From the NCBI GenBank assembly GCA_018822065.1, contig JAHJKV010000058.1, forward strand, positions 1 through 6,362: a stretch of 6,362 bases of DNA, read 5' to 3'. This DNA is from Pseudomonadota bacterium (GTDB lineage: Bacteria; Desulfobacterota; Desulfovibrionia; Desulfovibrionales; Desulfovibrionaceae). The first letter of the stretch is position 1; every line of letters begins with the position of its first letter. The position numbers were made by a program, and so were the translations under genes. Shown here piece after piece: positions 1 through 5,484 of the stretch. The notes below the pieces were generated by a model, which saw only the letters and a list, made by a program, of their open reading frames with translations, did no database searches and was not told where the DNA came from.

Positions 1-736
1 CGGCATCATCGGCGGCAGCGGCCTGGACAACCCGGACATTCTAAAGAACCCGAAAGACGTGGTTGTGGAAACGCCCTACGGCACCCTGACCTCTCCCTTG
101 CGGTCCGGAACCATCGGCACCAACGAGGTGCTCATCTGCGCCCGCCATGGCAGGGAACACACCGATCCCCCTACCCAGGTCAACTACAGGGGCAACATCT
201 GGGCACTCAAGGACCAGGGATGCGACTTGGTCCTCGCCACCACGGCAGTGGGGTCACTGCGCGAGAAAATTGACCGAGGACACCTGGTCATCCTCGACCA
301 GTTCATCGACTTCACCCGTCTGCGCCCCCTCACCTTCTGCACCGAGTTCCCACCTCATCAGCCGCAGCACACGCCCATGGCCGAACCCTTTGATGCAACC
401 CTGCGTGCCGCGCTCATCTCCTGCTGCACCAAACTCGGCATCACCCACCACGAAAAAGGCACGGTGATAACCATCGAAGGGCCGCGCTTCTCCACCAAGG
501 CGGAATCACACATGTTCCGTGCCTGGGGTGCGGACGTGATCAACATGTCCGTTGCCCCGGAATGCATCCTGGCCTGCGAGATCGGCCTGCCGTATGCTGC
601 CGTGGCAATGAGCACGGACTACGATTGTTGGAAAGACGACGAGGCTCCGGTCACCTGGGACGACATTCTGAAGACCTTCAACGAGAACGCCGAGAAGGTC
701 ACCAACCTGCTGGTGGAGGTCATCAGCGCATTGTAA
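1..736 (+). CDS. mtnP: S-methyl-5'-thioadenosine phosphorylase, 5' end missing
   Basis: A cytosolic purine-salvage enzyme that splits methylthioadenosine with phosphate into adenine and 5-methylthioribose-1-phosphate. The reading frame is open from base 2, giving 244 visible residues, so the start lies upstream. The first visible residues, GIIGGSGLDNP, match the N-terminal phosphate loop of the PNP/MTAP family, which sits about 10-15 residues into human MTAP (283 aa); only a few residues are probably missing. Other family landmarks follow in order: ARHGREH (phosphate-binding Arg-His), VNYRGNIWALK, TTAVGSLRE, FIDFTRLRP, MAEPFD, TIEGPRFSTKAES, WGADVINMS and TDYDCWK. The two aspartates of TDYDCWK correspond to the human residues that recognise the 6-amino group, so adenine-type MTA is favoured over inosine-type substrates. 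Where human MTAP has INMT the phosphate-site threonine is serine here, a conservative change. The C-terminus looks somewhat shorter than the human protein. The gene ends at TAA and is followed 28 bases later by a terminator, so it is probably last in its transcript. Confidence 0.93.
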   Translation, partial: GIIGGSGLDNPDILKNPKDVVVETPYGTLTSPLRSGTIGTNEVLICARHGREHTDPPTQVNYRGNIWALKDQGCDLVLATTAVGSLREKIDRGHLVILDQFIDFTRLRPLTFCTEFPPHQPQHTPMAEPFDATLRAALISCCTKLGITHHEKGTVITIEGPRFSTKAESHMFRAWGADVINMSVAPECILACEIGLPYAAVAMSTDYDCWKDDEAPVTWDDILKTFNENAEKVTNLLVEVISAL

Positions 737-759
737 CCACGAATTCTGACCTATTACCC

Positions 760-789
760 TTGACAAGACAGGGGGCGGTTCTTTATGAA
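760..789 (+). promoter_or_regulatory. Candidate sigma70 promoter for the PxxKW gene, overlapping the mtnP terminator
   Basis: A perfect -35 hexamer TTGACA lies at 760-765 and TATGAA (4 of 6 matches to TATAAT) at 784-789, with 18 bases between them. Transcription would begin near 796, inside the 3' arm of the terminator hairpin, leaving a leader of about 60 bases before the GTG start at 859. It is the best -35 match between mtnP and the next gene. The -10 is mediocre and the spacing is one base longer than ideal, so this is a candidate only. Confidence 0.4.
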
Positions 790-808
790 GACCGCCTCCC
801 TGTCTTTT
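765..808 (+). terminator. Intrinsic terminator after mtnP
   Basis: A 15-base arm (765-779, AAGACAGGGGGCGGT) pairs with 791-806; the only irregularity is a bulged T at 797. The loop is about 11 bases or less, since 780-783 can pair further with 788-791. The stem is GC-rich at its core, has an A-rich 5' flank, and ends in TCTTTT (803-808), a short U-tract. It begins 28 bases after the mtnP stop, so it most likely ends that transcript. The U-tract is only four residues long, so termination may be incomplete. Confidence 0.85.
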
Positions 809-845
809 CCAGGGAGCCCAAAACAAATTGAACGACAGATTCCAT

Positions 846-851
846 AAGGAG
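846..851 (+). promoter_or_regulatory. Ribosome binding site selecting the GTG start at 859
   Basis: AAGGAG, a full Shine-Dalgarno core, sits 7 bases before GTG at 859-861. This spacing, and the lysine-rich family-like N-terminus MANVKKK, make GTG the clear start. Confidence 0.85.
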
Positions 852-858
852 CGATACC

Positions 859-1158
859 GTGGCGAACGTCAAGAAAAAGAGTGATGCACAGGTTCATTTT
901 GAAGGCGCTGTCATGACAGCCGAAGGCCTGAGCTTCAAGGGTGCCATCATGGAACCCGTGGTCGAGAAATGCGAAGGCTGTGACCGTACGGTTGCCTTTG
1001 AAGACACTTCCTACTGCCATACCTATGCCCAGCCCGAACGCAAATGGGCTCGTGGCATCTGCAACTTCGCCACCCATGTCCGCGCTGAAGTGGAAAAGGG
1101 CGGCAAGATCAAGGTCAACCCGTTGAAGGCTTCCAAGCGCGCCGCCCGCGGTCGCTAG
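859..1158 (+). CDS. PxxKW family cysteine-rich protein
   Basis: A 99-residue, probably cytosolic protein with no signal peptide or membrane segment. I recognise it as the PxxKW-family cysteine-rich type from the segment PERKWARGICNFATH (residues 59-73). Four cysteines are present: Cys38 and Cys41 as C-x2-C, Cys53 and Cys68, with His54 and His73 nearby. The arrangement would suit one structural metal ion, possibly zinc, or a small redox site, but that is inference. The N-terminus (VKKKSDA) and the last 20 residues (PLKASKRAARGR) are strongly basic, compatible with nucleic-acid or ribosome contact; this too is inference. No function for the family is known to me. The gene has its own strong Shine-Dalgarno, a terminator upstream and another downstream, so it appears to be a single-gene transcript. 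It starts with GTG and ends with TAG. The family assignment is fairly sure; the function is unknown. Confidence 0.85.
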   Translation: MANVKKKSDAQVHFEGAVMTAEGLSFKGAIMEPVVEKCEGCDRTVAFEDTSYCHTYAQPERKWARGICNFATHVRAEVEKGGKIKVNPLKASKRAARGR

Positions 1159-1170
1159 GATATTGTTTCC

Positions 1171-1191
1171 GCAACGATTTTGAATCGTTGC
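1171..1191 (+). repeat. Short perfect hairpin after the PxxKW gene
   Basis: GCAACGAT (1171-1178) and ATCGTTGC (1184-1191) form a perfect 8-bp stem around the loop TTTGA, 12 bases after the stop codon. No U-tract follows; the next base begins the second, longer hairpin. It could be a transcript-end stabiliser or the first half of a tandem terminator. Confidence 0.65.
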
Positions 1192-1248
1192 CAAGAAAAG
1201 CTCAAACCCTCGTGTATTCTGGTACACTATGGTCTTGAGCTTTTCTTG
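1192..1248 (+). terminator. Likely bidirectional intrinsic terminator with long A/U arms
   Basis: CAAGAAAAGCTCAA (1192-1205) and TTGAGCTTTTCTTG (1235-1248) are perfect 14-base inverted complements. Inside them ACC (1206-1208) can pair with GGT (1231-1233), and GTGTA (1212-1216) with TACAC (1223-1227) around a 6-base loop. The A-rich left flank (AAGAAAA) and U-rich right flank (TTTTCTT) around a GCTCAA/TTGAGC stem are the layout of a terminator that could work on either strand. The stem core is less GC-rich than usual and the apical region is large, so efficiency is uncertain. It would separate the PxxKW transcript from the M20-mnmG operon. Confidence 0.65.
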
Positions 1249-1293
1249 CGCCTGCTGCCTGAAAAGATGACAAAACAAGTGTTTTTGACTCGG

Positions 1294-1322
1294 CTCACAC
1301 GCCCTGGAACGGTTTTTATTAT
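1294..1322 (+). promoter_or_regulatory. Candidate sigma70 promoter for the M20-mnmG operon
   Basis: CTCACA (1294-1299, 4 of 6 matches to TTGACA) is separated by 17 bases from TATTAT (1317-1322, 5 of 6 matches to TATAAT). It lies downstream of the terminator and in a locally AT-rich patch. Transcription would start near 1329, leaving a leader of about 87 bases. A competing pair, TTGCCA (1358-1363) and TATTGA (1381-1386), also has 17-base spacing but a poorer -10. Confidence 0.4.
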
Positions 1323-1404
1323 TTGCGCCCGGCAAGACAGTGCCCACCGTCTTTCTTTTGCCACTGTCCCGACAATGAGGTATTGAAAATCCTCACCACA
1401 GAAT

Positions 1405-1409
1405 CGGAG
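1405..1409 (+). promoter_or_regulatory. Ribosome binding site selecting the ATG start at 1416
   Basis: CGGAG at 1405-1409 lies 6 bases before ATG at 1416. An in-frame ATG exists at 1323, but its 31 extra residues are cysteine- and proline-rich, unlike M20 enzymes, and have no comparable site in front, so 1416 is preferred. Confidence 0.75.
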
Positions 1410-1415
1410 TTTGTC

Positions 1416-2642
1416 ATGTTGGATAGGATTTTCGCCCATATTGAAGCGTCCCAGGATTATCTGGTCGAGTTGCAACGCCAGTTGGTCGCCATCCCGGCCC
1501 TTGGCCCTCGCAACGGCGGCGACGGAGAAAAGGAAAAAGCCGACTGGTTCAAGGGCCACCTCACCTCCCTCGGGTTCACGGATATCATCGAGATGAATGC
1601 CCCTGACTCCGACGTTTCCTGCGGCTATCGGCCAAATCTCGCCGTCATCCTACCCGGCATAGACACGACTCAGACCTTCTGGATCATCTCCCACCTGGAT
1701 ATCGTGCCTCCGGGCGATCTTTCCCTCTGGAATGCAAACCCTTACGAGCTCCAGGTCAATGGCGATATCATCACCGGACGAGGCGTAGAGGACAACCACC
1801 AGGGACTGGTCAGCTCCATGATGCTCGCCAAGGCCCTCCTCGATCTCGACATCACCCCGTCAATGAACCTGGGCCTCATGTTCGTGGCCGACGAGGAAAC
1901 CGGAAGCCACAAAGGCTTGAGCTACATAGCCAAGCATCACGCGGATATTTTTTCTGAAAATGACCTCATCCTGGTGCCAGACTTTGGCGAATCCAGCGGC
2001 GAACTCGTCGAGATCGCGGAAAAATCCATGATGTGGCTCAGGGTGATTGTCGATGGCAAGCAGTGCCACGCCTCCACCCCGGAACAAGGCGTGAACACGC
2101 TCGTTGCCGCCTCGGACCTGATCATGAAGACCCGCAAGCTTTACGATATCTACGACAATTCCAATTCCCTGTTCTGTCCTGCCCACTCCACCTTCGAAGC
2201 CACCATGAAGGAAGCCAACGTCGCCAACATCAACACCCTGCCCGGTCGCGATGTGTTCTACGTGGACTGCCGCATCATGGCCGAATATGACCTGGACGAA
2301 GTGCTGGAGACCTTCCAGGGCATGGGACGAGAGGTCGAGCAGTCCTGGGGCGTGCGCGTCCGCTTCGAGACCGTACAACGTGAACAGGCCGCCCCGCCGA
2401 CGGAAGAAGAGTCGCCCATCGTCCAGGCGACAATCAAGGCCATCAAAGCGGTCTACGGCAATGCGCCCCGCCCCGTTGGAGTTGGCGGCGGCACTGTGGC
2501 CGCTTTCCTGCGCCGCAAGGGATTGCCCGTCGTGGTCTGGGCCACCCTGGACCACCAGGCCCACCAGCCCAATGAAACCAGTTCCATTGCCCACACCGTG
2601 GGTGACGCCAAGGTCATGGCCCTGGTGCTCATGAACAATTGA
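1416..2642 (+). CDS. M20 family metallopeptidase (ArgE/DapE/CPG2-like)
   Basis: A 408-residue cytosolic di-metal hydrolase of the M20 clan, which cleaves amide bonds in small peptides or N-acyl amino acids. The ligand set is complete. His93 and Asp95 lie in SHLDIVPPGD, and the bridging Asp126 in GRGVEDNHQG. The general base Glu160 and the ligand Glu161 are in ADEETGS, Asp189 in VPDFGE, and His383 in AHQPNE. A dimerisation (lid) domain spans roughly residues 195-310. It includes GKQCHASTPEQG, whose His218 matches the histidine that the partner subunit lends to the active site in DapE and CPG2. There is no signal peptide. Length is normal for the family (375-440 aa). ATG at 1416 is chosen because of the Shine-Dalgarno at 1405-1409. 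The stop codon lies within a few bases of the mnmG start, so the two are almost certainly co-transcribed. The substrate cannot be told from sequence: dipeptidase, deacylase and desuccinylase roles are all possible. Confidence 0.88.
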   Translation: MLDRIFAHIEASQDYLVELQRQLVAIPALGPRNGGDGEKEKADWFKGHLTSLGFTDIIEMNAPDSDVSCGYRPNLAVILPGIDTTQTFWIISHLDIVPPGDLSLWNANPYELQVNGDIITGRGVEDNHQGLVSSMMLAKALLDLDITPSMNLGLMFVADEETGSHKGLSYIAKHHADIFSENDLILVPDFGESSGELVEIAEKSMMWLRVIVDGKQCHASTPEQGVNTLVAASDLIMKTRKLYDIYDNSNSLFCPAHSTFEATMKEANVANINTLPGRDVFYVDCRIMAEYDLDEVLETFQGMGREVEQSWGVRVRFETVQREQAAPPTEEESPIVQATIKAIKAVYGNAPRPVGVGGGTVAAFLRRKGLPVVVWATLDHQAHQPNETSSIAHTVGDAKVMALVLMNN

Positions 2643-2647
2643 AGCAG

Positions 2648-4531
2648 ATGCCCCCGATAAAGACCGAACCCCGCCAATATGATCTCGTGGTGGTCGGCGC
2701 GGGCCACGCGGGCTGTGAGGCGGCCATGGCCGCGTCCCGGCTCGGCCTGGACACCCTGCTTTTGACCATCAACGTGGACCGCATCGGCCACCTCTCATGC
2801 AACCCGGCCATCGGCGGCCTGGCCAAGGGCCACATGGTCCGCGAGATCGACGCACTGGGCGGCATGATGGGCCTTTGGGCCGACCAGGCTGGCATCCAAT
2901 TCCGCACCCTCAATACCCGCAAAGGTCCAGCTGTCCGCGCCACACGCGCTCAGATCGACCGTCGTTCCTACCTGCAGGTGGTACAGCGCGACATTTTCGC
3001 CCAGGACCATCTCTGGGTGCGCGAGGGCATGGCCGCCCAACTGATCATAGAACAGGGCCGGATCAGTGGCGTAGTGACCCGCATCGGGGAGCGCATCACC
3101 TCCCGGACTGTGCTCCTCACCACCGGCACCTTCCTTCAAGGGCTCATCCATGTGGGCCTGAACCACTATTCCGGTGGCCGACTGGGCGACCCGGCCTCCA
3201 ACGAGCTTTCCGACTCTCTGCGCCAAGCCGGTTTTGAACTCGGCAGGCTGAAGACCGGCACAGTCCCACGCCTGCTCAAGAATTCCGTGGATTTCTCGGT
3301 CATGGAACCCCAGCCCGGAGACGATCCGCCACCGCCCTTCTCCTTTCGCACCACGGAGATTCCCCTCCCCCAGGTGGAGTGCCACCTGACCTGGACCACC
3401 CCGGCTGCCCACGCAGCCATCCGCACGGGCTTTGACCGCTCGCCCATGTTCACCGGAATCATCACCGGCACTGGCGCACGCTACTGCCCCTCCATCGAGG
3501 ACAAAGTGGCCCGGTTCCCTGAAAAAGACCGGCATCAAGTGTTCGTGGAACCCGAGGGCCTCCATTCACCCGAGGTCTACCCTAATGGCATCCCGACCTC
3601 CCTGCCCCTGGACATCCAGAAAGAGATGATCCGCAATATCCCTGGCTTGGAACGCGCCCAGATCGTCCGGCCCGGCTATGCCATCGAATACGATTTCTGC
3701 CCGCCCACGCAGCTCTCCCCCACCCTGGAAACCAAGGCAATGCCAGGCCTCTTCATGGCCGGCCAGATCAACGGAACCTCTGGCTACGAGGAAGCCGCAG
3801 CCCAAGGTCTGTGGGCCGCGCTCAACGTTGTTTGCTCCCTCACGGACCGCCCCCCCTTCCTGATGCGGCGCGACCAAGCTTACATGGCCGTGCTTGTGGA
3901 CGATCTGGTGACCAAGGGAACCAGCGAGCCCTACCGTATGTTCACTTCCAGGGCGGAGCACCGGTTGCTTCTGCGCGAAGGCAATGCAGACCAGCGCCTG
4001 ACCCCCCTGGGCCGCGAACTCGGCCTGGTGAACGATAGCCACTGGGCACTCTACATCGCCAAAAAACAGCAACTCGAGACCATTCTGGCTGCCGTGGATG
4101 CTGTCCGCGTCAAGCCGGACAGCTCCAGCCGCGATATCCTTCAAGGCATCGGCGCAGCCATCCCCGGCAAGATGGTCACCCTGTCCGCCATCTTGCGCCA
4201 ACCGGACGTTTCCATAACCGCTCTGGCTCCATTCTGTGAGGAAATCTCCACAACTGATGCCCTGGTCCTTGAGGAGGCAGAGATCGAAATCCGATACGAA
4301 GGGTATCTTAGACGCCAGGAAGAACTGGTCATTGCATCCCGCGAACTGGAAATCGTCTCCCTGCCGGAGGGACTAGACTATTCCGACGTTTCCGGTCTGA
4401 CCAGCGAGGCCGTTGAAAAACTCAATCACATTCGGCCACTTACCATTGGACAAGCGGGCCGTATCTCCGGAATCACCCCGGCGGCGGTGACCAGTCTGGA
4501 GATACATATGAAAAAAATGGGGCTCTTGTAA
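2648..4531 (+). CDS. mnmG: tRNA uridine-5-carboxymethylaminomethyl modification enzyme MnmG
   Basis: With MnmE, this FAD- and NADH-using cytosolic enzyme installs the (carboxymethyl)aminomethyl group on U34 of tRNAs reading codons that end in A or G. From ATG at 2648 it has 627 residues, almost the same as E. coli MnmG (629). Landmarks are the FAD-binding loop VVVGAGHAGCEAA (GxGHAG at residues 17-22), SCNPAIGGLAKGH with Cys51, and NTRKGPAVRATRAQIDR. They continue with TGTFLQGLIHVG, RYCPSIEDKV with Cys280, the second FAD signature GQINGTSGYEEAAAQG (residues 372-387) and FTSRAEHRLLLR. The C-terminal MnmE/tRNA-binding helical domain carries EGLDYSDVSGL and IRPLTIGQAGRISG. Cys51 and Cys280 match E. 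coli Cys47 and Cys277, both implicated in catalysis. A TTG at 2639, overlapping the M20 stop as TTGA, would add three residues. I prefer ATG because a weak GAAG (2641-2644) precedes it and no Shine-Dalgarno precedes the TTG. The gene probably depends on translational coupling with the M20 gene. No rsmG (gidB) follows it directly. Confidence 0.97.
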   Translation: MPPIKTEPRQYDLVVVGAGHAGCEAAMAASRLGLDTLLLTINVDRIGHLSCNPAIGGLAKGHMVREIDALGGMMGLWADQAGIQFRTLNTRKGPAVRATRAQIDRRSYLQVVQRDIFAQDHLWVREGMAAQLIIEQGRISGVVTRIGERITSRTVLLTTGTFLQGLIHVGLNHYSGGRLGDPASNELSDSLRQAGFELGRLKTGTVPRLLKNSVDFSVMEPQPGDDPPPPFSFRTTEIPLPQVECHLTWTTPAAHAAIRTGFDRSPMFTGIITGTGARYCPSIEDKVARFPEKDRHQVFVEPEGLHSPEVYPNGIPTSLPLDIQKEMIRNIPGLERAQIVRPGYAIEYDFCPPTQLSPTLETKAMPGLFMAGQINGTSGYEEAAAQGLWAALNVVCSLTDRPPFLMRRDQAYMAVLVDDLVTKGTSEPYRMFTSRAEHRLLLREGNADQRLTPLGRELGLVNDSHWALYIAKKQQLETILAAVDAVRVKPDSSSRDILQGIGAAIPGKMVTLSAILRQPDVSITALAPFCEEISTTDALVLEEAEIEIRYEGYLRRQEELVIASRELEIVSLPEGLDYSDVSGLTSEAVEKLNHIRPLTIGQAGRISGITPAAVTSLEIHMKKMGLL

Positions 4532-4558
4532 CATCTCCATGGAATACGAACCGTTGTA

Positions 4559-4587
4559 TTGACAGGACACTTTCCCCGACATATTCA
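4559..4587 (+). promoter_or_regulatory. Candidate sigma70 promoter for corC-lnt
   Basis: A perfect TTGACA at 4559-4564 is followed after 17 bases by TATTCA (4582-4587), which keeps only the leading TAT of the consensus. CATATT (4580-4585) is a better hexamer (4 of 6) but at 15-base spacing. The site lies in the 126-base gap after mnmG. I see no clear intrinsic terminator in that gap, so read-through from mnmG is also possible. Confidence 0.45.
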
Positions 4588-4615
4588 GTAAGGAAGCGCA
4601 TATTGAAACAACACA

Positions 4616-4632
4616 CAATGCCCCTGGCATTG
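4616..4632 (+). repeat. Small hairpin just upstream of the corC ribosome binding site
   Basis: CAATGCC (4616-4622) and GGCATTG (4626-4632) form a perfect 7-bp stem around the loop CCT, ending 11 bases before the Shine-Dalgarno of corC. It lacks a U-tract, so it is not a terminator. It could influence translation or mRNA stability, or be chance. Confidence 0.4.
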
Positions 4633-4643
4633 GCAACAACCAC

Positions 4644-4650
4644 AGGGAGA
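4644..4650 (+). promoter_or_regulatory. Ribosome binding site selecting the TTG start at 4658
   Basis: AGGGAGA at 4644-4650 lies 7 bases before TTG at 4658. The next in-frame ATG is at 4787, inside the conserved region (residue 44), so TTG is the likely start. Confidence 0.75.
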
Positions 4651-4657
4651 GACGTCC

Positions 4658-5476
4658 TTGGACGAAGGATCCGATAGTCGATTCTGGCTCAAGATTTTCA
4701 ATATTTTCAAGAAGAACGGACACGATCTCGAAGAACACATCCTTGACGCAAAGGATGATGGCGAGATTCGAGGCGAAGACGTGTCCATGCTCCTTAATAT
4801 TCTCAGCCTGAGAGACACCACAGCAGAAGATATCATGGTGCCGCGGACCGACATGGCCGCAGCCCAGGAATCCGGCACCATTCGTGAGGTCGCGGACCTG
4901 ATCGTGGAGACGGGCCATTCCCGCATCCCCATCTACCGTGAAACCAGAGACCAGATCGTAGGCATTGTCCACGCCAAGGACCTTCTGCCACCGATGCTTT
5001 CCGGTGCCGACCAAAACCAACCCCCGACCGCGTTCATGCGCGAACCCTATTTTGTTCCCGAAACTGCCGAGATTTCCGGGGTGCTCAATACCTTCCGCTC
5101 GGAGAAGATGCACCTGGCCATCGTGGTGGACGAATATGGCGGCACAGCCGGACTTGTCACCCTGGAAGACATCATCGAGGAAATCGTCGGCGAGATCGAG
5201 GATGAGCACGATGAAACCAGGCCCGAGGATGTTCAGGATCTCGGCAATGGCCGATTGCGCCTCTCCGGCCAGACCGAACTGGAAGACCTGGCCGAAGGCC
5301 ACGACATCATCCTCGACTCGGAGCAGGTGGACACCATTGGCGGCTACCTGACAGAGCTGGCTGGCCGAATTCCTCTCAAGGGGGAAGAATTCACCCTGGT
5401 CGACCGCAGGTTCATCATTGAAGAGGCAGACGCCAAGCACGTCCTTACTGTGCTTGTCGAACCACTTACAACCTAA
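4658..5476 (+). CDS. corC: CorC/YbeX-like CBS-pair protein (hemolysin-C family)
   Basis: A 272-residue soluble protein of the CorC/HlyC family. It begins with a charged N-terminus (residues 1-55) containing HILDAKDDGEI and LNILSLRDTTAEDIM. Next comes the family motif EDIMVPRTDM (57-66) leading into a CBS pair (about 60-180), with GHSRIPIY in the first repeat and VVDEYGGTAGLVTLEDIIEEIVGEI (156-180) in the second. A C-terminal transporter-associated CorC_HlyC domain follows (about 193-270, with DTIGGYLTELAGRIP and FTLVDRRFIIEEADAKHV). The DUF21 membrane domain of the larger family members is absent, as in E. coli YbeX/CorC (292 aa). CBS pairs usually bind adenine nucleotides. The name comes from a proposed role in magnesium/cobalt efflux, while YbeX has also been linked to ribosome or RNA metabolism, so the role remains open. 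Immediately upstream of lnt it reproduces the ybeX-lnt order of enterobacteria, but no ybeY or ybeZ precedes it here. Confidence 0.92.
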   Translation: MDEGSDSRFWLKIFNIFKKNGHDLEEHILDAKDDGEIRGEDVSMLLNILSLRDTTAEDIMVPRTDMAAAQESGTIREVADLIVETGHSRIPIYRETRDQIVGIVHAKDLLPPMLSGADQNQPPTAFMREPYFVPETAEISGVLNTFRSEKMHLAIVVDEYGGTAGLVTLEDIIEEIVGEIEDEHDETRPEDVQDLGNGRLRLSGQTELEDLAEGHDIILDSEQVDTIGGYLTELAGRIPLKGEEFTLVDRRFIIEEADAKHVLTVLVEPLTT

Positions 5477-5479
5477 AGG
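5475..5479 (+). promoter_or_regulatory. Ribosome binding site selecting the GTG start at 5485
   Basis: AAAGG overlaps the corC stop codon (TAA, 5474-5476) and lies 5 bases before GTG at 5485. This ties lnt translation to the end of corC. Confidence 0.65.
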
Positions 5480-5484
5480 TATCC

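Noticed and set aside
1271..1287. Imperfect A/T hairpin (CAAAACA against TGTTTTTG)
   Set aside because: It has a bulge, only A-T pairs at its base and no tract after it. It is readily explained by AT-rich intergenic composition.
1305..1326. Sigma-54-like site near TGGAAC
   Set aside because: TGGAAC is not followed by a GC element at the required spacing; the TTTGC nearby is several bases too far.
754..1347. Minus-strand open frame of 197 codons spanning the PxxKW gene
   Set aside because: It is antisense to a recognisable gene with a good ribosome site, crosses both flanking hairpins, and its translation resembles no known family. It is a shadow of GC-biased codon use.
1323..1415. N-terminal extension of the M20 protein from ATG 1323
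   Set aside because: The extra 31 residues are unlike M20 enzymes and have no Shine-Dalgarno in front, while ATG 1416 has CGGAG at good spacing.
1860..2594. Minus-strand open frame of 244 codons inside the M20 gene
   Set aside because: The + strand carries the complete M20 ligand set through this stretch. The antisense translation shows no recognisable domain.
4618..4677. Possible 19-codon leader peptide before corC
   Set aside because: The ATG has no Shine-Dalgarno, the frame overlaps the corC start out of phase, and the peptide has no run of regulatory codons.
4373..5440. Minus-strand open frame of 355 codons opposite the end of mnmG and most of corC
   Set aside because: It lies opposite two genes with strong family motifs and crosses the intergenic gap and promoter. 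The long frame is explained by codon bias on the coding strand.
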